Assembly: GCA_910589195.1 (NCBI GenBank)
Contig: CAJUTC010000007.1
Location: 1-64,000 of the forward strand
From: an uncultured Lachnospiraceae bacterium
GTDB lineage: Bacteria > Bacillota > Clostridia > Lachnospirales > Lachnospiraceae
Reading direction: 5' to 3'
Length of the DNA stretch: 64,000 bases
Both the position numbers and the translations under genes were made by a program. Below the pieces are notes generated by a model. It made no database searches, was not told where the DNA came from, and saw only the letters and a program-made list of their open reading frames with translations. Below are positions 7,187 through 16,117 of the stretch, one piece after another. The stretch's first letter is position 1, and each line of letters opens with the position of its first letter.

Positions 7187-8287
7187 ATGAAAAAAATGAA
7201 AGCAGTGAAAAAAAACAGCGTATCATTTGTAATTTGCTGCCTGCTTTTGGCAGGCTGTGGCCAGAAGCCCGCCGCTACCCAAGATACGCTGCAACTGCGG
7301 GAAACCGTAGCAGAAACAGTGGAAGGCGTTGCCAAAGCAACCGAAGAAGCTGCGGAACAAGAAGGCTTGGAAGAAACAGGAGAACAAGAACCCTCAGGAA
7401 ATGAAGAATATGGCATCGTAACGATCCAGAATGGTGACAGAACCGTAATATTTACAGAAATGCCTCAGCATGTGCTTTGCGCAAACTTGTATTCGGCTGA
7501 GAATATGGCAATGCTTGGACTGGAAGATTATATTGTAGGAAAGAATGTTGCCGCTAATCCGGCAGAAGTACCGCTTAAGGAGCTTGCGGGTGCTTTGGCA
7601 GATGTACCAGAGATTGAACGATCCCATGAAAATGCCGTTGCCGCAGAGGCGGATCTGGTTATCGGGCAGGTAAGCGCGTTTAAAGAAAACGCATGGGGTA
7701 CCTATGAGCAGTTGGAGAGCAAGGGTATTCACGCGCTGGTCATTACCGGTACGCTAGTAGATGATGAAACGGTTGAACATGTTTATCAGGATATTGAAAA
7801 CCTGGGCAAAATTTTTAAGGTGGAAGAGAAAGCAGAAGCTTTGATTGGGGATATTCAGGCTCAGATTAGGGATACCCAGGATAAGGTAAAGGATGTAGCT
7901 GAAGAAGACAAGCTGACCGTGTTTGTATTTGATTCCTTTAATGGCAATGAGATTTATACTACGTCCAGCGGGCTTGAGAGCAATCTGATTGAGCTTGCGG
8001 GAGGCTGCAATGTTACAAAAGGAATGGCTGATTCCAGATGGTTTAACACAAGCGTGGAAACACTGGTAGAAACCAATCCGGATGTGCTCATTGTGAATGA
8101 TTATGGCAGCCAGACGGTGGAGGAAAAGCTGGAGTTCTTAACCAGCAATCCGGCTCTGACAGAAGTGCCAGCCATAAAGGATCAGAGAATCATGGTAATT
8201 CCGCTTGTATCGGTAATGCAGGATGTACGTGCCGCAAGTGCCTGCCAAACGATTGCAACATATTTATATCCGGAATGTTTCGAATAA
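7187..8287 (+). CDS. btuF: Cobalamin ABC transporter substrate-binding lipoprotein
   Basis: A 366-residue surface lipoprotein. The signal peptide ends at the lipobox LLLAGC, followed by an acidic Glu/Ala/Thr-rich linker to about residue 70. Then comes a Peripla_BP_2 fold (class III binding protein of the siderophore/B12 type), with IVGKNVAAN, a middle helix and a second lobe with GSQTVEEKLEFL. Sequence alone would allow heme or siderophore as ligand, but the cobalamin riboswitch immediately upstream argues for corrinoids. First gene of btuFCD; the ribosome site AGGAG lies at 7171-7175. It overlaps btuC by 13 nt. Confidence 0.85.
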   Translation: MKKMKAVKKNSVSFVICCLLLAGCGQKPAATQDTLQLRETVAETVEGVAKATEEAAEQEGLEETGEQEPSGNEEYGIVTIQNGDRTVIFTEMPQHVLCANLYSAENMAMLGLEDYIVGKNVAANPAEVPLKELAGALADVPEIERSHENAVAAEADLVIGQVSAFKENAWGTYEQLESKGIHALVITGTLVDDETVEHVYQDIENLGKIFKVEEKAEALIGDIQAQIRDTQDKVKDVAEEDKLTVFVFDSFNGNEIYTTSSGLESNLIELAGGCNVTKGMADSRWFNTSVETLVETNPDVLIVNDYGSQTVEEKLEFLTSNPALTEVPAIKDQRIMVIPLVSVMQDVRAASACQTIATYLYPECFE

Positions 8288-9357
8288 GTCCAAAAAGAGG
8301 AAGGAGCATATGGGGCGTGTTCCTCTTTGTAGCATTATCTGCGGCGCTTGTGTTTTCTATTTTATACACAATCAGCATTGGGTCTGCCGATATTCCGGTA
8401 GAGTCTGTGTTTGGGATTCTGAAAGATCATCTGTTTCAAAAAGACAGGGAACGGGAAGCTGGAATCTGGACAATGCCCTTTTTCCAGATTGTTTGGAATA
8501 TTCGCCTTCCGAGAGTACTCTTTGCCGCGCTTTGCGGGGCCGGACTTGCGATTTGCGGCGTTGTTATGCAGGCGTTGGTAGTAAACCCGATTGCGGATCC
8601 GTATTTGCTTGGGATTTCCTCCGGTGCGTCAGCTGGCGCCTCCTTTGCGCTTTTAATGCCCCTTCCTTTTTTTGCGGGACAGAATCAGACTACAATTATG
8701 GCTTTTATAGGGGCCGTGTTTTCGGCGTTTGTCGTTTATTATATGGCAAAAAAAGCAGGGGGAGGGCGGCTCCAGCCCATTACCTTGCTGCTGTCTGGAA
8801 CCGCGGTGAACGCTGTGATGAGCGCGGTCACAAGTTATTTGATTTTCCGTGCTAAAAGCCCGGAAAGTATTGCGGCAGTCTATAACTGGCAAATGGGAAG
8901 CATTGCGTCAGCCCAGTGGAAAACACTGTTTTTGCCGGCTGTGGGAATCAGTTTGGGAGCCGTGACGATTACCTTTTGTGCCGGCAAGTTTAATCTGATT
9001 ATGATGGGCGATGATGATGCCGCGGCCATGGGCCTTCGGGTAACATGGTTCCGCTCCATCATGTTTCTCTTAAGCTCCCTTATGGTTGCTTCGTTAGTTT
9101 CCGTTACAGGCGTGATCGGATTTGTAGGGTTAGTGGTGCCCCATGTGGCGCGCCTTTTGGCCGGGACAAGCGATAACCGAGTGATAATTCCCTTAAGCGC
9201 CATGTTAGGAAGTATTTATCTTACATGGGCAGATGCCTTGGCAAGAAGCGCGTTTGGCGCTGTAGAGCTGCCGCTTGGAATCATCACCGCATTTGTGGGA
9301 GCTCCTTTTTTCCTGTTTCTGATGATAAAAAACGGTTATGGAGGAAGCGGAAAATGA
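8275..9357 (+). CDS. btuC: Cobalamin ABC transporter permease (FecCD family)
   Basis: A 360-residue FecCD/BtuC-type inner-membrane permease with about ten membrane segments. Family landmarks are RLPRVLFAALCGAGLAICG, NPIADPYLLGISSGAS and GLVVPHVARLLAG (coupling region), ending with the LPLGIITAFVGAPFFLFLM pore helix. ATG 8275 overlaps the end of btuF. An alternative GTG at 8317, with GGAAGGAG about 11 nt upstream, would shorten the N-terminus by 14 residues and is possible. It works with BtuF and BtuD to import corrinoids. Confidence 0.9.
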   Translation: MFRISPKRGRSIWGVFLFVALSAALVFSILYTISIGSADIPVESVFGILKDHLFQKDREREAGIWTMPFFQIVWNIRLPRVLFAALCGAGLAICGVVMQALVVNPIADPYLLGISSGASAGASFALLMPLPFFAGQNQTTIMAFIGAVFSAFVVYYMAKKAGGGRLQPITLLLSGTAVNAVMSAVTSYLIFRAKSPESIAAVYNWQMGSIASAQWKTLFLPAVGISLGAVTITFCAGKFNLIMMGDDDAAAMGLRVTWFRSIMFLLSSLMVASLVSVTGVIGFVGLVVPHVARLLAGTSDNRVIIPLSAMLGSIYLTWADALARSAFGAVELPLGIITAFVGAPFFLFLMIKNGYGGSGK

Positions 9358-10097
9358 TAGTTTCCTATGAAAATATACATGTGATATTAGGCGGAAAGAA
9401 AATTTTAAATGGGGTAAGCATTTTGGCGGAAGAAGGAAGGATAACCGGAATTATCGGGCCAAATGGCTGCGGAAAATCTACCTTAGTAAAAACCACATTT
9501 GGAATCTGCCCCTATACTCAAGGGGATATTATGCTGAATCAGGAATCCATAAAGCGCTATTCGCCAAAAAAGCTGGCGTCCCGAATCGGATATGTGGGAC
9601 AGGATGTGGCCTGCGCCTTTGATTTTTCCGTTTTTGACGTGGTATCCATGGGTCTGTATGCCCGTGCCGACAAGTCAAGAGCCGCAAAGGAAGTGGTGGA
9701 GGAGGCTCTTGAGGAGCTTCAGATTGCACAGTTTCGGGACCGAAATATCCTTTCCCTTTCCGGAGGTGAGCGGAAAATGGTTTTTATCGCAAGAACCATG
9801 GTACAGAACACTGGCATTTTGATTCTGGATGAGCCCACAAACCATCTGGATATCCGGCATCAGCTTTTTTTGCTTGAATTTTTAAGAAAAAGCGGCAAAA
9901 CAATTCTGATTGTACTCCATGATCTGCGGCTGGCGGCACATTATTGTGATAAAATCTATTTGCTGTGCGAAGGACAGGTGGCAGCAGAGGGAAATCCATT
10001 GGAGGCCATGTCCCGTGATCAGATAAACCGTGTGTTTGGAATTTCAGGGAATGCTTTTGCAAACCAGGAGGGGCAGAGGGATTTTTCCCTTTTTTAA
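9354..10097 (+). CDS. btuD: Cobalamin ABC transporter ATP-binding protein
   Basis: A 247-residue ABC ATPase with Walker A GPNGCGKST (35-43), Q-loop YVGQD, signature LSGGERK, Walker B ILILDEPTNHLD and a switch His in VLHDLR. It is of the FepC/BtuD type that drives FecCD permeases. The start at 9354 overlaps the btuC stop (ATGA), which is far better than an upstream in-frame ATG inside btuC. Last gene of the riboswitch-controlled operon; a bidirectional terminator follows. Confidence 0.92.
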   Translation: MIVSYENIHVILGGKKILNGVSILAEEGRITGIIGPNGCGKSTLVKTTFGICPYTQGDIMLNQESIKRYSPKKLASRIGYVGQDVACAFDFSVFDVVSMGLYARADKSRAAKEVVEEALEELQIAQFRDRNILSLSGGERKMVFIARTMVQNTGILILDEPTNHLDIRHQLFLLEFLRKSGKTILIVLHDLRLAAHYCDKIYLLCEGQVAAEGNPLEAMSRDQINRVFGISGNAFANQEGQRDFSLF

Positions 10098-10171
10098 AGC
10101 CATGTATCCCTATGTTTATCTTGTTATTTTGAGCAATAAAAAATAATATTTCTGATAATCAGTTTAGAAGA

Positions 10172-10220
10172 AAAAACCGTTGCAGCCTGACAGACAGGCA
10201 TTACAGCGGTTTTTGTTTTT
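10172..10220. terminator. Bidirectional terminator between btuD and treR
   Basis: AAAAAACCG pairs with CGGTTTTT around an inner GCCTG/CAGGC stem, with A and T runs on the two sides, so it can serve the convergent btu and treR transcripts. Confidence 0.75.
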
Positions 10221-10247
10221 TCGTTTGTTTGCTTTTTTGCAGGTTCG

Positions 10248-10979
10248 CTATCGATATTTACGCACAGCATTCTCATAAAACCGAAAATAGTCTGGACGGT
10301 GCCTAGACTGAGTATATTCAAACATTACTCCGTCACTGTTATAGGTTTGGCTGCTGACGACTGCCATACAGTTATAGTCCGCGGTATTCAGACACAGATA
10401 TTTTTCATCTATTTCCGTTATTTTTTCAACCGTGATTACCCGCTTACTATTTACGATGGTCATATGAAGCTGGTTTTCCAAATAGTCGTATATGGATGCT
10501 TTTGCAAGTTCCTTTGTTAATCCGATAGCAGCTTCTTTTAAAAAATAATTATGGTTAATAATCAGGGGCAGCTTGTCTAAGTAATGAAGGCGCTGAAGGT
10601 AATATACCAGGGTTCCGGCAGGAAAACCGGTGATAGCTGCCAGTCTTTCACTGATAGGCAATTCGGTAAAGAGAAGAACTTTGGTGGAAGGAATTTGCCC
10701 GTTTCGTCTGGCGGATTCCTGAAAGCTTTCGATTTCCCCAATAGTAAAGGCGGTTTGGTCAATGGGGCGGTAAATATTGCGAACCCCCTTTCCCTGCATC
10801 GTTTGTACATAGCCGTCTGTGACCAGGCGGCTAACTGCCCGGCGCAATGTATTGCGGGAACAGTGATACTGCTGAATCAGCGTGTTTTCGGATGGAAGCA
10901 GTTCCTGATAGGCAAAGGCGTTATCTTCAATTTTCTGTTTCAAATCTTGATATATAGTTTCGTAAATGCTTTTTGGCAT
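10248..10979 (-). CDS. treR: GntR/HutC-family trehalose operon repressor
   Basis: A 243-residue regulator. The N-terminal GntR winged helix (about 1-70) contains LLPSENTLIQQYHCSRNTLRRAVSRL, and the C-terminal UTRA ligand domain (about 90-240) ends VMFEYTQSRHRPDYFRFY. It is divergent from a trehalose-type PTS and a phosphotrehalase, matching the treR/treP/treA arrangement known in Bacillus, where trehalose-6-phosphate is the inducer. Three copies of an ACTTGTTTAAACAA(A/G)T operator in the 336-bp intergenic region support this. The substrate assignment is by context. Confidence 0.85.
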   Translation of the reverse strand: MPKSIYETIYQDLKQKIEDNAFAYQELLPSENTLIQQYHCSRNTLRRAVSRLVTDGYVQTMQGKGVRNIYRPIDQTAFTIGEIESFQESARRNGQIPSTKVLLFTELPISERLAAITGFPAGTLVYYLQRLHYLDKLPLIINHNYFLKEAAIGLTKELAKASIYDYLENQLHMTIVNSKRVITVEKITEIDEKYLCLNTADYNCMAVVSSQTYNSDGVMFEYTQSRHRPDYFRFYENAVRKYR

Positions 10980-11122
10980 TGTATTTGGATCCCTTTCTTA
11001 CTTTTTTAAATGTTTGGTGGATATCTGGCAGAAGGCAATCGCTAACCTTACTTCAGCAATTAGGTCTGTATTTCCATCTATTATAAAAACCGTAAGATAA
11101 AAAGTCAACCCAATTGAAAAAT

Positions 11123-11137
11123 CTTGTTTAAACAAAT
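11123..11137. promoter_or_regulatory. TreR-like operator 1
   Basis: CTTGTTTAAACAAAT contains the perfect palindrome TTGTTTAAACAA. It is 84 bp upstream of operator 2 and nearer the treR promoter, so it may mediate autoregulation or looping. Confidence 0.6.
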
Positions 11138-11146
11138 ATAAAGATA

Positions 11147-11185
11147 CCAGGGTCAAAAGACCTTTTGACACCAACATCTTAAAAA
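11147..11185. repeat. Short palindromic repeat, copy 1
   Basis: CCAGGGTCAAAAG followed by ACCTTTTGACACC forms a near-perfect hairpin. An inverted relative is at 34152-34189, and its arms reappear, separated by 86 nt, at 15064-15171. It lies inside the treR-treP intergenic region. Confidence 0.6.
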
Positions 11186-11204
11186 ATAAAAATCAAATAG
11201 TGGT

Positions 11205-11257
11205 TGACTTGTTTGAACAAGTATGATATAAATAAAATACAACTTGTTTAAACAAAT
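11205..11257 (+). promoter_or_regulatory. treP promoter with TreR-like operators 2 and 3
   Basis: Operator 2, ACTTGTTTGAACAAGT (11207-11222), overlaps a TTGACT -35 (11205-11210). A TATAAA -10 follows at 11227-11232 after a 16-nt spacer. Operator 3, ACTTGTTTAAACAAAT (11242-11257), lies at about the transcription start. Binding at both would block initiation, as expected for a repressor. Confidence 0.65.
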
Positions 11258-11315
11258 TTGAGTTCAAATCACGAAAACCATTATTAACTTGAAACACTGA
11301 ATGGAGGTAAGTAGA

Positions 11316-13262
11316 ATGGGTAAGTATGCAGAGGATGCAAAAGAACTGCTGAACCTGGTGGGGGGAAGGGAAAATATTGCTGCCGTTTCCCATTGTATGA
11401 CCAGAATGAGGTTTGCGTTGGCCGATCCTTCACAGGCGGATGTAAAAGGGATTGAAGCAATGAAGGTGGTTAAGGGGAGCTTTACCCAGTCGGGGCAGTT
11501 CCAAGTTATCATTGGGAATACGGTTTCTGAGTTTTACAATGATTTTATTAAAGTGGCGGGAATCGAAGGCGTTTCCAAAGATGCGGTAAAACAGGCGGCA
11601 AAGAAAAATCAGAATGTATTGCAGCGGATCGTTACCGCCCTGGCTGAAATTTTCGCGCCGCTGATTCCGGCGATTATTACAGGCGGTTTGATTTTAGGAT
11701 TCCGCAATTGCATTGACAGCTTGTATTTATTTGAGCAAGGAACGAAAACCTTGTGTGATATCAGCCAATTTTGGTCAGGAATTGACAGTTTTTTATGGAT
11801 TATCGGGGAAGCCGTGTTCCATATGTTGCCTGTTGGAATCTGCTGGTCTGTGACGAAAAAGATGGGCACCACCCAGATGCTAGGCATTGTTTTGGGCCTG
11901 ACGCTAGTATCAGGCCAGTTGCTGAACGCCTATGCGGTAGCAGGAACTGCGGCGGCGGATATTCCGAAATGGGATTTTGGCTTTCTTAAAGTAAATATGA
12001 TTGGCTACCAGGCACAGGTAATCCCGGCAATTCTTGCCGCTTTTACCCTGGTGTATCTGGAAAAGTTTTTCCGGAAGATTACGCCTCAGGTGGTATCCAT
12101 GATTGTGGTTCCCTTCTGTAGCCTGCTGCTGGCAGTAATGGCTTCCCATTTTGTCCTTGGGCCTGTAGGCTGGAAGATCGGTTCCGCGGTTTCGGCTGTT
12201 GTTTACGCAGGAATCACCGGATCCTTTAAAGTGATATTTGGAGCGGTATTCGGTCTAGTTTATGCGCCGCTGGTAATTACAGGTCTTCACCATATGTCAA
12301 ATGCCATTGATCTTCAGCTAATTGCCGACTATGGCGGGACAATGTTGTGGCCAATGATTGCCTTATCCAATATTGCCCAGGGTTCCGCGGTTGTGGGCAT
12401 GATGATTCTTCAGAAAAAAGACGCTCAGGCTCAGGAAGTAAATGTGCCGGCAGGGATTTCCTGCTATCTGGGTGTTACGGAACCGGCGATTTTCGGTGTA
12501 AACTTAAAGCAGGGGTTCCCATTTGTCTGTGGAATGATTGGCTCGGCTCTGGCAGCGGTGGTTTGCGTGGCCACTTCCACAACAGCCAATGCGATTGGCG
12601 TAGGCGGCCTTCCGGGGATCCTGTCGATTCAGCCAGAGTATATGGGTAGTTTTGCGCTGTGCATGCTGATCGCTGTAGTTGTGCCGGTAAGCCTTACTGT
12701 GACAGTAGGGAAAAAGAGGCTGTCTGCCATTCATACGGAACCGGCGGAAAAGGAAATCGAAAAAAGGGAAAAAGCAGGAAAAGCGGAAAAAACAGCAAAT
12801 GGAAACAGGAGCGAACTAAAGGCATGCTTATCGGGGAAAGTGATTCCTTTAAAGGAAGTCAATGATGGCGTATTCTCTGAGGGAATTATGGGCGATGGCA
12901 TTGCCATCATTCCGGAAAATGGGACGCTTATGGCACCGGCAGACGCCCAGGTTGCGGCACTAATGGAGGATTCCAAACACGCCTGTGGCCTAAAGATGGA
13001 AAATGGTATGGAAATCCTGCTTCACATTGGTCTGGATACGGTGAACATGAAGGGTGACGGGTTTTCCTATCTGGTCAAGCAAGGACAGCAGGTAAAAGCA
13101 GGGGATCCGCTAATCCGCTTTGACCGGGAAAAAATCCGGGCGGCAGGATATCAAGATGTAACCGTATGTATTATTTCAGCTCCAGGGGAGGCGGAACATA
13201 TCCGGTTTTTTACAGGAATCCAGGCAGAGGCGGGGGAAACCGTGGTTGCTGCTTTCGAATAG
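11316..13262 (+). CDS. treP: PTS trehalose-type EIIBCA permease
   Basis: A 648-residue membrane permease that takes up and phosphorylates a glucoside. Order: EIIB (about 1-85, phospho-Cys27 in SHCMTR), EIIC (about 105-460, membrane channel with HHMSNAIDLQ and GVTEPAIFGV), linker rich in Lys/Glu (about 470-500) and EIIA (about 505-648, phospho-His570 in LLHIGLDTV). The fused EIIA is absent from the two-domain Bacillus TreP, so this version needs only HPr. An ATG 15 nt upstream overlaps the GGAGG ribosome site and is rejected. The downstream phosphotrehalase and divergent TreR point to trehalose; sucrose or maltose is the main alternative. Confidence 0.88.
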   Translation: MGKYAEDAKELLNLVGGRENIAAVSHCMTRMRFALADPSQADVKGIEAMKVVKGSFTQSGQFQVIIGNTVSEFYNDFIKVAGIEGVSKDAVKQAAKKNQNVLQRIVTALAEIFAPLIPAIITGGLILGFRNCIDSLYLFEQGTKTLCDISQFWSGIDSFLWIIGEAVFHMLPVGICWSVTKKMGTTQMLGIVLGLTLVSGQLLNAYAVAGTAAADIPKWDFGFLKVNMIGYQAQVIPAILAAFTLVYLEKFFRKITPQVVSMIVVPFCSLLLAVMASHFVLGPVGWKIGSAVSAVVYAGITGSFKVIFGAVFGLVYAPLVITGLHHMSNAIDLQLIADYGGTMLWPMIALSNIAQGSAVVGMMILQKKDAQAQEVNVPAGISCYLGVTEPAIFGVNLKQGFPFVCGMIGSALAAVVCVATSTTANAIGVGGLPGILSIQPEYMGSFALCMLIAVVVPVSLTVTVGKKRLSAIHTEPAEKEIEKREKAGKAEKTANGNRSELKACLSGKVIPLKEVNDGVFSEGIMGDGIAIIPENGTLMAPADAQVAALMEDSKHACGLKMENGMEILLHIGLDTVNMKGDGFSYLVKQGQQVKAGDPLIRFDREKIRAAGYQDVTVCIISAPGEAEHIRFFTGIQAEAGETVVAAFE

Positions 13263-13277
13263 GAAGGAAACAAGAAT

Positions 13278-14933
13278 ATGAACGATTTTGGGAAGAAAGT
13301 AGTTTATCAGGTTTATCCCAAATCCTTTATGGATTCAAATGGTGACGGGATTGGTGATTTGAGGGGAATTACGGGACAATTGGATTATCTTCAGGAGTTG
13401 GGAATTGATTATTTGTGGATAACGCCGGTATTTCTCTCTCCTCAGAGGGATAATGGGTATGATGTGGAAGATTACTGCCGCATTGATCCTAGGTTTGGCA
13501 CAATGGAAGACATGGAAGAGCTGATTTATGAGGGGAAAAAGCGTGGGATTGGCCTGATGCTGGACATGGTGTTTAACCATACTTCTACCAACCATATTTG
13601 GTTTCAGAAAGCATTGGCAGGGGAGAAAGCATATCAGGATTATTACATTTTTAAAACAGGTACGCCAAACAGGCCGCCTACCAACTGGCAATCAAAGTTT
13701 GGCGGTTCAGCTTGGGAGTATGTGCCGTCTTTAGGCAAATGGTATCTACACTTATTTGATGTAACGCAGGCGGATTTAAACTGGGATAATCCCAAAGTGC
13801 GGGAAGAACTGAAACAGGTAATCCGTTTCTGGAAAAGCAAAGGCGTTGAGGGGTTTCGGTTTGATGTGGTGAACCTGATTTCCAAGCCGCAGGTATTTAC
13901 CGACGATCCAGAAGGCGATGGGAGGCGCTTTTATTCCGATGGCCCCCATGTTCATGAATATCTGCAGGAGCTTGCCCGGGATACCAGCCTTGGCGATCAT
14001 ATTACAGTGGGGGAAATGTCTTCCACCACGTTAAAAGACTGTATCAATTACTCAAACCCGGAAAAAAAGGAGCTATCCATGTGCTTTAGTTTCCATCATT
14101 TAAAGGTGGACTATCAGAACGGGGATAAATGGAAGCTGATGGAGCCGGATCGGATGGCGCTCAAGGCCCTGTTTGAGGAGTGGCAGACGGGTATGGAACA
14201 GGGAAAAGGATGGAATGCCTTGTTTTGGTGCAATCATGATCAGCCACGGATTGTATCCCGGTTTGGAGATGAAACCGTTTATTGGAAGGAATCGGCAAAA
14301 ATGCTGGCAGCCTCCATTCAGCTAATGCGGGGGACGCCCTATATTTACCAGGGAGAAGAGATTGGGATGACCAATCCCCATTATCAGAATATTGGGCAGT
14401 ACCGTGATGTGGAAAGCCAAAATTATTACCAGATCCTAATGGAACAGGGGAAAACAAAGGAAGAGGCCTTGGCCGTGCTGGCTGCCAGATCCCGGGATAA
14501 CGGCAGAACACCGATGCAGTGGTCTTCTGGGAAACATGCCGGTTTTACAGAAGGAACGCCATGGATAGAAACTGGGGATCGTGCAGGGGAAATTAACGTG
14601 CAGCTTCAAAGAGGAGAAGAGGACTCCATTTATTGGTTTTATCGGCAGTTAATTGCTCTGCGCAAAAGGAAAAACGCGATTTCTAAGGGGAGTATCGTAT
14701 TTATAGAGAAAGAAAACCCAGATGTCCTCGGCTATCAGAGAAGGTATGGAAAAGAAGAAATCATCGTGCTGAATAATCTTACGAAACAGGAGGCTAAGGC
14801 AGAGGCAGGGGAGGGATGGGGCGATTACCAAAAGTTCCTTGGAAACTATCCGGGTGAGTTTTCGGATAGCCTGGATGGCACAGGACAGATCCGGTTAAGG
14901 CCATATGAAACCATTGTGCTGGAACGTAGCTGA
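13278..14933 (+). CDS. treC: Alpha,alpha-phosphotrehalase (GH13)
   Basis: A 551-residue cytoplasmic glycoside hydrolase of family 13. It probably hydrolyses trehalose-6-phosphate to glucose and glucose-6-phosphate. Visible catalytic set: nucleophile Asp196 in GFRFDVVN, acid/base Glu246 in TVGEMSST and the third Asp321 in CNHDQPR. The N-terminal VVYQVYPKSFMDSNGDGIGDL block marks the oligo-1,6-glucosidase/TreC branch. The residues alone do not separate phosphotrehalase from oligo-1,6-glucosidase; the PTS partner 15 nt upstream decides. The ribosome site GGAAGGA is present. Confidence 0.88.
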   Translation: MNDFGKKVVYQVYPKSFMDSNGDGIGDLRGITGQLDYLQELGIDYLWITPVFLSPQRDNGYDVEDYCRIDPRFGTMEDMEELIYEGKKRGIGLMLDMVFNHTSTNHIWFQKALAGEKAYQDYYIFKTGTPNRPPTNWQSKFGGSAWEYVPSLGKWYLHLFDVTQADLNWDNPKVREELKQVIRFWKSKGVEGFRFDVVNLISKPQVFTDDPEGDGRRFYSDGPHVHEYLQELARDTSLGDHITVGEMSSTTLKDCINYSNPEKKELSMCFSFHHLKVDYQNGDKWKLMEPDRMALKALFEEWQTGMEQGKGWNALFWCNHDQPRIVSRFGDETVYWKESAKMLAASIQLMRGTPYIYQGEEIGMTNPHYQNIGQYRDVESQNYYQILMEQGKTKEEALAVLAARSRDNGRTPMQWSSGKHAGFTEGTPWIETGDRAGEINVQLQRGEEDSIYWFYRQLIALRKRKNAISKGSIVFIEKENPDVLGYQRRYGKEEIIVLNNLTKQEAKAEAGEGWGDYQKFLGNYPGEFSDSLDGTGQIRLRPYETIVLERS

Positions 14934-15063
14934 AAGGCTTTTGGCTATAATTCCAACAAGAAATACCATTTCCGAAACCTGCCATGAATAAGGCACAGTG
15001 AAATGAAAAAGTGATAGATATTTTACATGTTTCATTGTATTATTATAAATAACATAAGACTTG

Positions 15064-15171
15064 GGTGCCAAAAGTGAGCAATTCACCCACTCCATATTAG
15101 ATATTGGATATAAACTCAATTACAGTAACAATATCTGGCATGAGTGCTGCGTCGAAGGTGCTTTTGGCACC
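15064..15171. repeat. MITE-like inverted repeat
   Basis: GGTGCCAAAAG (15064-15074) and CTTTTGGCACC (15161-15171) are perfect 11-bp terminal inverted repeats. Nested inside is AGATATTG (15100-15107) with CAATATCT (15128-15135). There is no coding content. The ends match the arms of the short palindromes at 11147 and 34152. The rest of 14934-15279 shows no gene, only a possible promoter for the acetyltransferase. Confidence 0.55.
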
Positions 15172-15279
15172 TGAATTCTATTTATAAAAAACATGAAGGA
15201 CTGCGAAACGTTGTCTTGTTTCATGCAGAGGAGATTCGCAGCCATCTATATAAAAACAATTCAAAAGGAGCAGTGGATT

Positions 15280-15906
15280 ATGGATAACAAAACGAGAAGG
15301 GATCAGGGTCTGGCATATATTTCAGACCAATCCATTCTGGAGGAACAACTGAAAACGAAACGCGCAATCCGCCAATATAATGAATCGATGCCCTTCGATA
15401 TAAAGCAAGGTATGAAGTGCTTAAAGGAGGCTGGAATCCAACATAAGGGAAACATGTATTTTGAACCGCCCTTTCACTGTGAATATGGGACACATATTCA
15501 GTTAGGTGAGAATTTTTACGCAAATGCCTACTGCACCATGCTTGATGTAGGAAAAATTACAATTGGTGACGATGTGATGTTTGGCCCACACGTTTCTCTT
15601 TATACTGCCGGACACCCGATCCACCCCCAGAGCAGAAAATCTGGCTATGAATATGGAATCCCGATTACAATCGGGGATCGGGTATGGATTGGCGGAAATT
15701 GTGTGGTAATGCCTGGGGTTTCCATCGGTTCCGATTCGGTAATCGGAGCTGGCAGTATTGTAACAAAAGATATACCTGCGGGAGTAGTGGCGGCAGGCAA
15801 TCCTTGCAGGGTGCTCCGGGAAATTACAGAAGAAGACCGGAAATATTATTACAAAGACCGGATATTTGACGATGAAATCTGGGAAACGGTAAAAAATACG
15901 AAATAA
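15280..15906 (+). CDS. maa: Maltose/galactoside O-acetyltransferase (left-handed beta-helix)
   Basis: A 208-residue acetyl-CoA-dependent sugar O-acetyltransferase of the Maa/LacA/NodL type. An N-terminal helical cap (to about residue 60) is followed by hexapeptide repeats such as TIGDDVMFGP, TIGDRVWIGGNCVVMPG and IGSDSVIGAGSIVTKDIPAG. The catalytic His is in YTAGHPIHP. The start at 15280 has AAGGAG upstream and matches the usual N-terminus; 29 more residues upstream are open but unlike the family. The neighbouring trehalose locus fits a role in acetylating excess sugars. The exact acceptor is unknown. Confidence 0.88.
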   Translation: MDNKTRRDQGLAYISDQSILEEQLKTKRAIRQYNESMPFDIKQGMKCLKEAGIQHKGNMYFEPPFHCEYGTHIQLGENFYANAYCTMLDVGKITIGDDVMFGPHVSLYTAGHPIHPQSRKSGYEYGIPITIGDRVWIGGNCVVMPGVSIGSDSVIGAGSIVTKDIPAGVVAAGNPCRVLREITEEDRKYYYKDRIFDDEIWETVKNTK

Positions 15907-16046
15907 TCAGTCTTAAAACGGGTTTGGATTTTTATTTCAAACGCATTTTTGCTGTATTCAATAAGCCCCTGCTGTTTCACCTTTCCTAATTCCTTTAACA
16001 AAGCAGTTTTTGAAAGAAAATGAAAATCCATAATTTTCACCGTTTT

Positions 16047-16062
16047 TGTGGTTATAACCACA
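16047..16062. promoter_or_regulatory. CRP/FNR-like palindrome
   Basis: TGTGGTTATAACCACA is a perfect 16-bp palindrome of the TGTGN8CACA kind. A TATAAT box lies at 16084-16089. With a start at about 16096 the palindrome is centred near -41.5, the usual position for class II activation by CRP/FNR-family proteins. The candidate regulator is not in the window. Confidence 0.55.
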
Positions 16063-16117
16063 TACTTTTTCTGGTGATTATATTATAATGACGGTACAAG
16101 GTCAAGGAGGACAAAAC

